Assembly: GCF_000091045.1 (NCBI RefSeq)
Contig: NC_006685.1
Coordinates: 1 to 50,000, forward strand
DNA from: Cryptococcus deneoformans JEC21
Lineage: Eukaryota; Basidiomycota; Tremellomycetes; Tremellales; Cryptococcaceae
Direction of reading: 5' to 3'
DNA: 50,000 nucleotides
In this document: positions 9,902 to 22,200 of the stretch, piece after piece
Position numbering within the stretch: the first letter of the stretch is position 1
How the letters are laid out: each line of letters begins with the position of its first letter
The notes under the pieces: generated by a model
Seen by the model: the letters and a program-made list of their open reading frames with translations, nothing else
Told to the model about the DNA's origin: nothing
Database searches by the model: none
Translations under genes and position numbers: made by a program

Positions 9902-11154
9902 TCAGCGTTGAAGACGACACCAAAATTAAAAAGTATCTTTATAAATCGAAGAAAGAATGAGAAATGACAAGATGATATTGAAGTCATCGAGAGGCGGAGC
10001 GAGACCAAAAAATACAGCGACCGTCGATCTATCGGAGTGCCTGGTGGCGATATTCATTACGTATACAACTTTTGCTCCGAGCGCCCAATTGGCTGCTTCA
10101 AGCCCTACGTAATACTACGTATTACTGTGCGTAACACCAGATTGTTGTAGCCGCCCAATGCATATGTTTCGGTTTAAGCCGAAAAGCCTGGCATTTCTTC
10201 CCTCGCAGGGAACTTTGGCCTAGGACCGGATTAGAAAGAAGACAGAAGTGTAGTCCAATGTGTAGGTACGAGTCAAGTTTCGAAATTAAATTAGCTTGAA
10301 ACTGCGGTGTACGTAGCGCCAAGCGTAGGTTAGTCGTAGGCTCGACTACGAGTGACTCCCTTAGCCATCGGGATTATATCCTCCCGGTAGAGGTGGTGGT
10401 TATGTGGCGGAAAGGTGTTGTAGATGTAGTACGCGGTAGTAGGCAGATGTAGTGGTGTAGGCTGGCAACCGAGATATAGTACAATGACCGCCGGTGACAG
10501 TGAGCGTAGTAGGAGGAGAAGTATCAGTGATGTATTTAGTTAGTATATCAGAGAAGAGAGAGAGAGAGAGAGAGAGACAGCAGGAGGAGATTGACTAGGA
10601 CGAGGAAGACGACAGAAGAACGATCCAAAAAAGCTTGTGACAGTAACTCCCCATTCCACGGGTGGGTGCCAAAAAAACAAACAAACGGCTCATGGTAGAT
10701 TCAAAAAAGTACATAGGTACATAACTGTTAGTTACGCTCATTGAGCCTATATTTGATAATACACACACACACACAACAACTCAACATACATGAGACCCGA
10801 CGAGTTGCAATTATAGCACTACCCTACTTAACGACCTATCTTCAGTTTAACTACAGTACTAATAGGTTGAAGGCTTTGTATTCCGTAGATACCAAAGAGT
10901 CATGTGGCAGTGGGACGGAACCAACTGGCAGCTTAAACAATAGGAGACCCGGGTATTTCCCTACACCTCCGTCGATAAAGGGAATCGTGAATACTTCTCG
11001 ATCCTGCTTCCACGTCACCACTTTTCCGCCCGGGAGTCCGGGAATTGTCTGGGACATTCAACTGACACTCTGCATCACTTATTAAGTTTGAATTCGCTTT
11101 CGACATCTGTTTTCCGATTATCTCCAAGCATTCACCATCCCCTATCTTCCGGTC
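9902..11154. other. Divergent intergenic region with microsatellites
   Basis: This 1.25-kb region separates the divergent starts of the zinc-finger gene and the USP-like gene. It holds an (AG)n run at about 10551-10578 and an (AC)n run at about 10761-10775. The rest is unique sequence with no coherent ORF. It should contain both promoters; no specific operator is identifiable. Confidence 0.5.
10551..10578. repeat. (AG)n microsatellite
   Basis: A nearly uninterrupted GA/AG dinucleotide run of about 28 bases in the divergent promoter region. Similar GA/CT tracts are common in fungal promoters, and no specific role can be read from it. Confidence 0.85.
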
Positions 11155-14100
11155 ATGTCCATCCATGACTCCACTTTCTCGGCCCTCAAGGACATGGGCA
11201 TCGACCCAATGTTGGCTCGAGAAGCAGCTTCTCGTTTTCATTCTGTTGAGCCGGCCGTGAATTGGTGTTTTGGTGATGGCGCCAATGTGAGTTCTTCGCG
11301 ATACCTGGTCGCAGAAAGACATTAACCCCTAGCAGTGGCAACCAACTACGGTAGCGGAATCTATGTACGGTGGATTCAACCCCAGACACCGTGAAGGAAC
11401 ATCAGGTTTGTGCTTATCAGTCCGACATTTTGAAACCCAACATCTGATGTATACCCGCAGTGGAACATCGCGAGGTCATTGAAGTCTTTGACTCCCCATC
11501 TGGCTCTCCCAAACCACGACACTCACATATTCCTCTCGGTTCCAATAACCCTTTCCTTCCCACTCAACCTAGATCGCCACATCCGGCTTCCCACCCTTTA
11601 CCCCAACCGCCTTTGCCTCCTCGTTCACCGTCCGTGCGTCTCGGTACGCAGGGCCTACCAGTTGAGGTAGACGATGGTAATGATTCCGAAGGTGAGGAAC
11701 TAAGAAAAGCTATTGCTCTTTCGCAAAATGTGGAACATTCTGTGTCAGAAGCAGCACCATTGCAAGATGCGATGGATGTTGATGGGAAGCGAGATTCAAG
11801 AGAAAGAAGCGAAAGGGCTAGCGGAGCGCCGCCACCTAGTCCGAAATCTGATATGCCTGGGACCATTGGAGTGACTTTCGGTCCGAGCACGAAAGACGAT
11901 GTTGATGGGAAGTTAGCATTGGTACCGACATCGCAGGTAGGTCACTTTTCGCCATGAAAATATTGTTGGTGCTAATGCTAACCACATCATTGAAGAATAA
12001 TAATACGACTTCAAATGAAGACGCAGACCTGGATAAAGCCATACAAGAGTCGCTTATGACGGCCAGTTTCCATTCCGCATCTGCTGAAGCGAATAAGGAA
12101 AGACCGCAGCCAACAAAAAGGGGCGATGGAGTGTGAGTCCTTAACATTTTTTCTATATAAACATCTGACAAACCCGTTCAGCCCACTTGTTTTCTATTCC
12201 CCGTCCGGACGTTACACATACGTTGCCCAGATTTTGCAAGCTTTCGCCGCTGTCCCGCGTATCCAGACTGCCTTTCAGGAAAATGTTGATTCTGCGTCTA
12301 GTGGAGATGACATTCTAACTGAGCGTAAGTACACTGTGACGAGCTATCGTATTATATCAACGAAACTAATTGAGCGTTCAGGAACTCAAGCATTAAGTGA
12401 CTCATTCGGACGTATGATTGATGAACCGTTCAGCTTTTACGAGATTGACGATACGGCCAAAATTATCACTGAAGGCTCTGAGAGGAATCAGCTTCCGCCC
12501 CTGTTACCTACAATGGGTGCGTCCAAGTCCCCTTTATGACTAGTACTCGATCCTGAAAGTTGAACAGATTTTCAACTGATATTCATTGATCTCTTTGAGC
12601 GTGCGGCGATACCGAGGTTGCAAGGGATGGCCAAGGACGAAGACGAGCTCAATCGTCTTCGAGAAGAGTGTCGTCGGTACGTTTGCATTAACGGCATTTC
12701 TCTTCATTCTTTTGCAACTGACCTCTGTTGCGTCCCGTGTGCAGCGTATTTGAAACTAAAGTCACCGGCCATACTCCAGATTCCATTACGTCGGCCTCCT
12801 ACGTCACATTCGTCCGCCAGCCTACAGGCAATGACGTGTACACCCAACTCGCGGATGTGTTCTGGGGTCCCGAAGCCCAAACAACGTCGATCAAAAAGTT
12901 GGGAGATGTTTTGACGGTGTATCTGGATTGGAAGCCCAGTTCAGCGAGAGAGGTTTGGAAGTTGGATGAAGAGATTACGCTTGGTAAGTGGCATTGGCCT
13001 CGCACTTTCGGAAATACAAATGACTATGCAGTATTGATATATGGGATATAGATCGGTTTTTACAGAGCAATGCGGCGTGGGCTGCTAATAGGAGAGGGTT
13101 ACAAGCCGTTTCCGCAGGTAACGCGAGAAGGATCAAGGAAAAGATTGAGTCTCTGACTCTGCACGATGTATGTGAATAAACTATTTGCACCAGTTCGATT
13201 TCTAACGGAAATTCCGGCCGTCTAGGGCAATAATTACCTCGATAGTTTTGCAGCGTAAGTAATTATTACCTGAGAAATAAAGATGTATTATACTGACTCG
13301 TCATTAGACTTATAGAAAACCTGCGGACAAAACCGAAGAACGTCGATATAACGCGAGCAGTATCTCGCGAGGGAATGAAGGGCAAGGTCAGTTGCTTCAC
13401 AGCGAGTTCTTGTTGTGATGATGGCTGACTGGATTGCTGTTAATAGATTGAGACGATACTCACGGCTCTCAAAACAAAAGTCGCAGATTTGGAGGAAGAG
13501 CTAAAAGAACAGGAAAAAGCAGCTTCTGCAGAGGCGTTTGAGACAGACGATCCTCAGTATAACCAGCATGTCGTGAGTCATACCTACGTGTCGATGTATA
13601 AGACAGATGTTGATCGTATACCCAGTTCAATTTGCGAGCAATATTGTTCCATGATGGTGCTATGGTTGGTCAAAAACATCTGTATATGTATGTTAGAGGC
13701 AAAGATGATAGATGGTGGAAGATACAAGAGCATGAGGCTACAGAAGTGAGTACTGGAGTCTTTTCATGGTAGGTAGCTGACTGTCGTTTGTAGGTCGAGT
13801 GGGAAGCGATCATTGGAGATAGGACTGGTATTTGGATGGAAGGGGGACCGTATATGGTACGTCTTCGAGATCTTTGAACGGCTGGTTAACAATGCCACAG
13901 TTGTTATATGCTCGTCAAGGCGATCGACCTTCATCACCTGAATCATCTCCAACCCGACCAAGTGACGTCGACGTCCCTCCTCACTCCAACTCTATCATCC
14001 TCGAAAGCAACAACACCTTAACTCCTACCCTTCCTCCTGACTATTCAGAATCCACATCTACTTCGGCATCCAATGGATCGAAATCCCAGTCGTCAGACAC

Positions 14101-14344
14101 TAATGAAAAGAATGGTGAAGGGCTACTGTTGATGGATATGGAAACCCCTGAGGCAGAGACAGAATGGGTGGAGGATGCAGGGAGCGAGGCCAATAAGGAT
14201 TTGATGGACATCGTAATGGGTGAAGGTGGGTCACCAAAAAAGGAAGAAGAGATAAAGGCCACTGTGCACGAGAAGGCAGATGAGGAAAATAAGGAAGTAG
14301 AGGCGAGGAGCACAAATAAGGACGAAGATACTGTCATGTTGTAA
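11155..14344 (+). CDS. USP25/28-like protein (UBA, two UIMs, USP fold) lacking catalytic Cys and carrying a frameshift
   Basis: Fifteen exons can be chained from the ATG at 11155 to the TAA at 14342. Residues 1-44 form a UBA domain (LKDMGIDPMLAREA...). Two ubiquitin-interacting motifs follow, EELRKAIALSQ and DLDKAIQESL. Then comes a USP domain interrupted by helical inserts, and an acidic tail. This is the domain order of human USP25/USP28. The Cys box reads SGRYTYVAQILQAF where active enzymes have GNTCYLNSLLQAL, so Thr (about residue 284) occupies the catalytic Cys position. The His box keeps a His (GQKHLYMYV) but the usual GHY is changed. In exon 9 (13052-13168) the frame breaks at an A5 run (13139-13143). 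One base fewer would give 805 residues in total; as written, translation stops at 13147-13149 after about 512. It is probably a ubiquitin-binding pseudoenzyme, now possibly broken, or the extra A is a sequencing error. Confidence 0.82.
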
Positions 14345-14862
14345 TGTGGTTGCTTTGTATAATGTGAGCAATAGTTACCTATGATAAGAGGCAACCTGTT
14401 TAGCATCTCTCTCATCCTTGAATGGTTTATCTCATGGTCAATCAAGCTCCGTTCTCATCAGAGACCCACGGGCTTTTGGTCGAATATGTAATTTAATTTA
14501 CCAACATAGCTCATCGACATTTTAACAATATGGCTCGTTTATTTGTTTCGAACTGTACATTACTTGTACATGTCAGCCGTCGGGCAATTTGAGAAAGACC
14601 GCCTACCGATCAGCAAGAAGGACTGATTCGCTCTCTCCAACTCCAATTGCCCTTAGGTGAGTATAGTTGAGCGATAGAGCGGCTGACAGTACAACAGGTT
14701 AGTTAAACGTATGAAGTGATAGTATTGCGATCTCTTATGCATACTCATGATCGTATCGGTTTCTTTGCTTATACAATATGTATGCATATCGTGATATAAT
14801 TATACACTTCTTACGTTGCAGTGAAATCAAATAAAGAGCAGTAGCTACCGTCATGTCCGCAT
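14345..14862. other. Intergenic between convergent genes
   Basis: About 520 bp between the stops of the USP-like gene (+) and the LURP-one-related gene (-). It is AT-rich, with no ORF or RNA gene that I can support; expected to contain both 3' UTRs. Confidence 0.45.
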
Positions 14863-15632
14863 TTAGTTATTTTCCTCATTCTTCGCCTCATCGAAGCATA
14901 TACAGACCGCTGCCATGAGCGCAAGGTCCACGCCTGGGGCTACTGTCAAAAAGTACTAAGCGGCAATGCTCTATCAGCCATTGCCCCCGCATGCAGATAA
15001 TAATGAGGGAAGGGAAAGGGCGTACAGTCTGTTTATCCCCCCAGAACTCTCGCGCATTAAACAGCTTTCTCGAAATCTGGCCCACTACCGGCCCACCCTC
15101 AATGGATATATCAGCAGACCCTCCCCAGAAGTCTCCTTTCAAAACAAGAGTCGTAGGGGAATTGGTGGCAGGGTTGTGGAAAGTGGCAACCAGGTGTGAA
15201 CCGAAAGAGAGTTTCTTTTTGATACGGAATATTTCGTTCCCATGTGCGTCCTCACCGATGAATGTCTTGTGGATGGCGATGAGCTTATTGCGGATGCCAA
15301 AGAGGAACTGGCCATTTGGGTCGGTGATCACTGATATTCAATGATATCTCATCAGCTCTATCGCATACCAGAGAGCATACATGAAACCGTTCGGAGAAGA
15401 CAAGACGATACATACCCTTACGATCCTTAAATGAGAGCGCTTTCCCCTGACATCTCACCACCACCTGTCCGTTCGTATCCTTGACCCCAAAGTCATCGCC
15501 GCTAAAGGAAAAGACGCGCTCTTTCAAGACGAGCGTGACAGGCTGAGGGTGCGAGGTGTACGCAGGGTGGATTCCGAGTGGGGGGTGGACCGGGCTGAGT
15601 ACGGCTGGAGCAGACGGTGTAAATATACCCAT
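14863..15632 (-). CDS. LURP-one-related (LOR, Tubby-C-terminal-like fold) protein
   Basis: Three exons (15416-15632, 15026-15330, 14863-14955) with introns of 85 and 70 nt give 204 residues. The pattern VTLVLKERVFSFSGDDFGVKDTNG followed later by VITDPNGQFLFGIRNK and VLKGDFWGGSADI is the repeated beta-strand/D-x-NG layout of the LURP-one-related family (the phospholipid scramblase/Tubby fold). No transmembrane segment or signal is evident. The family is well known in plants and occurs widely in fungi, usually without assigned function; membrane phosphoinositide binding has been suggested for the fold. The start ATG is followed by a short Pro-rich leader before the first strand. Confidence 0.8.
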
Positions 15633-17146
15633 GTTGTGCGATGTTGCGGTGGCGGTGGATAAGAAATTGGGTGGTAATCTATATAGACGACAGATGTGAA
15701 GCTGTGATTGACACACCCCTCGGGGTGAAGCCGAAAAGCCGGCTTGATCAGGTACACATCTCATGCATCTCTCCAGGGTAAAACATCTCCCCGAACACAG
15801 CTTCTGGGTTGATAAGAGAAAGTTACAAACTGCATTAGCCTGAACAAAGCTTAATTACAAAGCTTATTAGAAATTCGATCACAGGTATTAAAGTATCTGA
15901 TTTCTTGCCCGAATTCGGGATGACATTTTTGCTTGTTGGATTATTAAGTCGAGACTATCTTTCTCTTAACTCGTGTACGCACTAGTAAGTTACCCTTCCA
16001 ACTTGATGGATCAATCCCAGTTTCGAAGCTGACATCTTGTACCCAGGTGTAAAGCTCAACGATTAGTTACTGGCCCAGTGACCACTACTAATCCCTCATG
16101 AAACGAATGACGGTCTGTCCGTTTGGGACTGAAGATGTCTCCAACCTTCTTGCTTCATGTATGGATACCGAAGCTGACAACTTATTTATATGACTAATAA
16201 TATATGAATTTTGAATGTACAAGAGATGCAGGAGATAAACAGATCGCATTGCCTATAGCGCATATCTCAACGTCAAGACCTTAATTTTACCCAGTCGACT
16301 TGATCGACCATATCAAATAGAGCGCCGACGTATTTCTTCTTTCCGTTGAGAATCACTTCCATTTAAGACCTCTCTCTCCGGGTATCCTATCGATATGTGA
16401 AGCGCGGAATATTGGGAAGGCCTAGGTTGATAGCTGGACTATAAAGCGCTTATCTTTCCTGCCTCTCACTGCTGAGATGATGATATCGGACGAAGCATTA
16501 AGTGTGTAAGTTCAACTTCGCTTTATTTTAACTCTCCATTACCTGTTATACTGTGAAGTTACACTCACGCTCTCCAGGATCAGTTTTGCCTGACAACTGC
16601 TTTCGGCAAGGTATCCTAGTACAGAAGGTCCGCGATCCTTTCACATCTTATAGCTCGGCTCGATGCGTCGTCATCCTTATAATACATCAAATCGACAAAC
16701 CAAAGGCAAACGAATAGAAAGTAATATCTGTTCCTTCCTTCGTCCGGTCTTCCTCCTCTGTACGTCCCTTCCTTTGAACATCTACTTCTCCTGTTTCTGG
16801 CGTGGTTCGAGACCTGTCTTTTATTCAGGTCAGAACGTAGGCAACGGAGTTCTGCTGGATTTGAGCCTCGACCGGCACCTCTCAGTTCAAGGTGTTTAAC
16901 CTTGATATTTTTCCAGGCCACCATTCCCACCACCATAACCCTCTTGCATTTATCCCTATACATCACCACGCGTCAATCAGAGCACCCCATCCCCATCCCC
17001 GTCCTCAGCCTCAGCCTCACCCCCAAAATCTTCGCCACTTGACAACCAGCGGTCTTCATTGCCAGCTTGCACAACTTTTTCCGCCTTTTAACTTGCAAAA
17101 ATCCGCTTTTCGCGATCAGTAACCAAGAGTAAATCAGTGATGTAAA
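15633..17146. other. Intergenic, 1.5 kb, no supported gene
   Basis: Lies between the divergent starts of the LURP-one-related gene and the next plus-strand gene. A tiny spliced ORF could be drawn around 16475-16600 but it stops within a few codons of the acceptor. A box resembling a tRNA B-box near 16805 has no matching A-box or cloverleaf. Pyrimidine-rich stretches near 17040-17100 fit a promoter/5' UTR for the downstream gene. Confidence 0.45.
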
Positions 17147-18817
17147 ATGCCTTTCAAGAAACCCCCGTTACAGCCTCTCTCCCTCTCCGAAATGGCCTCG
17201 CTCTCCTCCAAACTATTCTCTTCCAATCTCTTCCCTCGTAGTCTCACTCGAGAACCCCGACCTCCCCAACTGGCAGGTAGCAAGCTTCCCCCTCCCGCTG
17301 CAGAGATTGATGAGCGGCCCACGGCACGCGTGAGGCGATTCAAGCTCTGGAATGAGCAGGTAGGCGATCTTAGAGTAACTTTGCTTGATCCCAAAAGACG
17401 AGGTGAGTTAAAAATGAGAGCAAAAAAGTACCGCGACTGACGCCCTGATTCCGAACGATAGGCTGTCTAGCAAAGTATCGCATGTTTGTCGTCCCTTCGC
17501 CTCCTCGACCAGAATTCGGTCGCCTGTCCCCTTCTCATCGTCCATTCCATATTGATCCGCAACCTTTCCGTCATTCCATTCTACCTCCGCCGTCCCTCAT
17601 GCTATCGTCTGAGGTAATGATAAACTCCAAAAACGACAAGATTTCCAAGAAAGAACGTGAGCGCACTCACGAGCGACTACTGGAACATAAATGGGTCCTG
17701 GACCAAGAACATGAACGGAGATTCCGGAGAGGGATGGCCGCAATCATGGAAGATGTGCTAGAATTTCAAAGGTCAAATACGTGAGTTGCTATTCCCTTTG
17801 GTCTTATCATACTTTTTTCCCCTTTTCAAAGGCTGTCCTGCTTGGCACACGAATTTTTGGCCGATGCTGATTCACAAAAAAAAAAGGATGCCAGCCGAGA
17901 GTGGGATAGGGTATAAGTGGAAAGAAGGAGTCGATCTTAATTGCGTCATGGCATTGTAAGTTTTCCAAGCCAAAAGAGCCCTTTCGTGTACCAACCTAAT
18001 TCATATTCATGTTTATAGTCGAGAATTCTTTTGCGCAGTCCGTAAAGACTCGACCGCCATATATTCCTACCTCGACCCCATTGACATTGCACCCGTAGCG
18101 AATAGGGATGAAGTACATAAGATGGTGAAGAAGGTGGAACGGAGGAGGAAAAAGAGGGAGAGAAAAAAGGCGGATAAGAAGATGAAGAGGGAGACTGAGT
18201 CCCGATTGAATGAGGAAAGCGAGAGATTAAAAGCTGAGTGGGAGGCTGAGGCCACTCGTAATCCTATGGACGAATTGAGGGAAACAACAAACGAAAGTCA
18301 AATTACTCCCAACTCTGAGGCCTCCATTACCCCATTTCCTCCTCCCGCCGAAACCTGTACTCAAGAGCAGGATGACGAGATCGCAAGACTTATCACCCAC
18401 TTACTCTATTTACGCGAAGAGAAGATTGTCTTAGGAGACATTGAAGATCGGGATACAAGACGGGTAAGAAAGGCCGTCGCAGCACACCCGCCGGAAGCGG
18501 TGGAGATGGCTAGTGAGCTAAATTGGGAAGGCAGAGGGGAAGTTGCTGCAATGCCTGTTGGGGATGAAGCTCGGAGCACGTCTCTATCGTTATCACAAGA
18601 CTCACTGTTGGACGCTGCAGTAACATATCGTCCCATTTTCCGCCCCTCTTCCCATCGGTCTTACTCTCGCTCTTCCTCCCCGTCCTTTCATGTACGGTCC
18701 GGTTCTTTAAACATCGACGACGATACTGATTTTCCTCCGACACTGACTCCTTCCGTCATCCCCTCTTCGTTCTTTTTTCCTTGCCCTGACAGTGAACATT
18801 CCCCAGATACCGAGTAA
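17147..18817 (+). CDS. Unrecognised 480-residue protein with a charged helical middle region
   Basis: Four exons (17147-17402, 17462-17780, 17887-17955, 18019-18817) join in phase to a TAA at 18815. The N-terminus is basic and Ser/Pro-rich (MPFKKPPLQPLSLSEM) and could be a mitochondrial presequence: several Arg/Lys and no acids in the first 30 residues. The central part is rich in Lys/Arg/Glu heptads (about 18120-18250) and probably forms a long charged helix or coiled coil. The C-terminal third is Ser/Pro-rich and disordered-looking. The second intron is 106 nt and its acceptor follows an A10 run, which is unusual; an alternative acceptor at about 17831 leads to a stop. Mitoribosome-associated proteins sometimes look like this, but no family is recognised. 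Confidence 0.6.
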
Positions 18818-19212
18818 GCGTTCCCTCTTTTGGTTATAATGAATTCAGTTCCATCTTTGAAGGTCGCAAAGAATGATGGCAAGAAGGACTGGCCGAGAGG
18901 CGTATGGAACTTTTGAGGGGGGAAGAAATATTTTAGCACTGAATGACAAATCGACGGTGATCTGAAGCATGTATGTGAGCATGATGCGTCTCGAATATCG
19001 CGGACAGTCTAGTGCAGTAATACCATCAAACATCCAAGGACCGATACATGTCATCCCATTATACACACCATAACATCATCGCCTCCTCTCAAACAGACGT
19101 ACAACTGGCAATAAACCATCAAGGAATTTCCAATCTCCAGATATCGGGCATTACTTACTTGTAACGTGAAATTATATGCAAGTCAAGAGCATGTATCAAA
19201 TTTCATTATCCC
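18818..19212. other. Intergenic between convergent genes
   Basis: About 395 bp between the stop of the unknown plus-strand gene and the stop of the chitin synthase. No coding signal. Confidence 0.45.
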
Positions 19213-22200
19213 CTACTCTCCCACGAACAGACGAACGAGAAGATATGCTGAAGATCCAAGGAATCGGAAGACTGCAACGAAAGGCGTCAGCATTGTGCTT
19301 GACAGTCATAATGTGGAGAGCGACATACAGGCAAGACCAGCTACAGTGCTGTAGAAGAATACGTAGCGTAAGCTTTAACCAAAAGAGAATAAGAGAGCAA
19401 TGGACATACTACAACAAGACACCCATATACGTCGTCGCTACTGCACTATCACCACCGCTAACTTGCCTGAAACGGCCGTCAGCGTTTGCTTATTGCCAAA
19501 TAAAGTACCCACAAGATCGCAGCCACCAAAGCCCCGTTGGTCATTGTCCAAGCCAGCAACACCTGGTCGCAACATCAGGATTTTCCTCTTCAAGTTACCG
19601 AAAAAAAAAAGGGAAAACTCACATTCGTCCTAACGTTTTTATAATAATCCTCTTGTTTCTGATCATCGTTAACCACCCGCACCTCTTTCGGAGCCTTGTT
19701 TCCCAATATTTGCAACTCTGCCGCGTATACAGCATTGATATCCTTTTGTTCAATCGGTACATCAACAGTGACTTCGTCTTTGTTGTCGTCTGAGGACTTG
19801 ACGGCACCAAGATCGTCAGAAACTTTGTCGGATCCTTTAGTACCCCAAGACTAATGGCGGGGTCAGCAAATGACACTGAACAAAAAAGGATTGCAGAGTT
19901 GAACATACCACATCGTGCACGTTGCAAAACGCATATACGCTGTGGAACAGTAAGTAAGGGGATTCTAGAAGAAAAGCAGGTATATGAGCACGTACTTGAG
20001 TACGTTAATGTACGACGGGGCGAGTAAAAGATATTGAAAGAAAGAAGTAACTACCCAACCTATTAGCAACACACCGCCATCGCCTGTAAGCTGGTGTGAG
20101 ACCAACTCACTCATATGCCAGGGTTCAAGAGCCATTAGCGAACTGATAATATACAGACCATATGTCGCCAACAACGATATTACGATATTCCTAAAGATTT
20201 TGTTCCCAAGTACAGTGCTCGCTGTTACCTCGCCTGCCGCCTGGATGTCTTCTACACCTTTTACCGTCAAATAAACTGACTGGGTTTAGCGGCCAGACTC
20301 CAAAAGTAAACCAAGGGTAATGAAGGACTCACTGGCAGCAAAGAGCATATATATTGTGATCAAAGCGAATCCGACCATACTTGAAGTGTAGCCAATTTTA
20401 GAACTGTACCGCTCATTAGTTAAAGTCTTTGATCGCAACTATTTCCTACTCAAAAGATGAGACTTACCCAGCAGGCCTGTTACCCAAACTTAATAGGAAA
20501 CACCATAGCAAAAGCGCAATATAGATATAATGCAAGGGCGTGTTGACGTATTTCCAAGCAGTGCCGAGGGAGTTGAGAGATTCGGTAAGAACAAACTATA
20601 CTTTAAATCAGCTGACGGTGGGCGTAACTGAAGATGGTCTCATACGAAAGCAATGAAATAATTCCCTAAAGCGAACCAGGCGAAAACCATGTTCAATGTT
20701 TCTGAAATAGATTGTCACTAATTCTCCTTTCCGCAAGGGTAGCCCTCATAATCAACTTACGATAGACCAGCTCTATGTGCAGGAAGAATTTCCGAGTAAA
20801 TGAATGGCTTTGCAGGCTTCAGCAAAAGCGTGAGATTAAATCAGAATACACTCACGAAGATCGATAAAGATAGCCGAAATGGACGATAGAATGAATGGCC
20901 GCAAAGAAAGACCCATTAAGCCATCTGCGCAACATGAGTATCAGCCTCACCGATCACTGTAACGACCGTGGGCTTCACCCACCTTCGTCTTTGAGAAACC
21001 AGCTCAGCAACCGTGTCCGGCACGTCTGTAATAGCATAGGCCGACTTGACATAATGCAGCTTCCATTTACATTGTCTCTTGCTCACAAGCTCCCAACAAA
21101 GGATACGATCTATCGAGAGATCAGCTCGTCATTGCAAGAAATGGGAATCTTCCAGTCAAAAACGAAAACAAACCTTCGGCGAGATACATATTGGACGAGC
21201 TGCAAGGATGGCATTAATTTGAAGGTCACCAAAGCTCACGGGATATTAAACTTACAAGATACCGGCACCAGAACCATGCATCGTCTCTCCAACAAAATAC
21301 TGCTTTAGGGGACCGTTTCCTTTCTCGTCGTTGAGTAGTGCGATATATCGATACGCGGAAAAAGCGCCCGGCCTATATGAATCATGTCAGTGCCGCTCAT
21401 GGTCGAGTTGTTCAGTGATAACGAGACTAACAAGACGGTGATATATCCAAAAACCGACTCGAGAGGTTTATCCAAAATGTTACTCATCTTGTACTCAAAG
21501 TTTTGCGCTGCCACTCTACCATCGTCATCAGTTCATCAATCCAACATTGGCCAGGTCCCGCCAGACGCACAAAGGGTTCAGTAGATTTTTCCAGAACATT
21601 CCCTTCAACGCAACAATCTCACCACAAGCACCCCCAACACTCGAATTAATATCAAATGCCTTCCAAAGATGATAGATCGAATCGGGTCCAGGTTGCGTAC
21701 CGACGTCAAGAAGGACGCAAACGTTTGGCCGAAGGCAAGCACCAAAAGCGCTAGAAAGTAATTCTTCAGCTCCAGAAGAACGAATGCAAGGAGGCAGCCT
21801 TACTTGAAGAACCATCGATGACTGTTGATCTTCTTCTGATTCTTCTCCTACAGTGTCGGGTCAGCATCAGAAGACAAAAGACACGACTCTTGCGCGACGA
21901 CGAACCTTGAGGCAGAACAACATTTGGATTGGCACCGTATTTGAACCGGCAGGCCCAATCTTTCCACTAGAGTTTATCGACACTAACCTTTATGAGCGTC
22001 CAACTTGACTGCTGCAGGGCGTCCTACTCACATTGTGTAGTATACTCGTATACGTGTGCTGTGACAGGCTTTCCATTGACCATGTTCTTACCTACACCTT
22101 CTTGGTATACACCGAGCGCGGCGAGGACAGATCGAGTTCGGGGGTTGATCTTTTTTCGACCATCTGCAACGATGCACACCACCACCTATCATGGCCATGA

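Noticed and set aside
16795..16825. GGTTCGAGACC resembling a tRNA B-box
   Set aside because: No A-box, no acceptor stem pairing and no anticodon arm could be found around it.
17832..17886. Extra exon in the unknown gene at 17147 using the acceptor near 17831
   Set aside because: It reads like protein for a while but reaches a stop and cannot connect in phase to the next exon.
19176..19793. A 205-codon plus-strand ORF
   Set aside because: It overlaps the last exons and introns of the chitin synthase on the other strand, whose motifs are certain.
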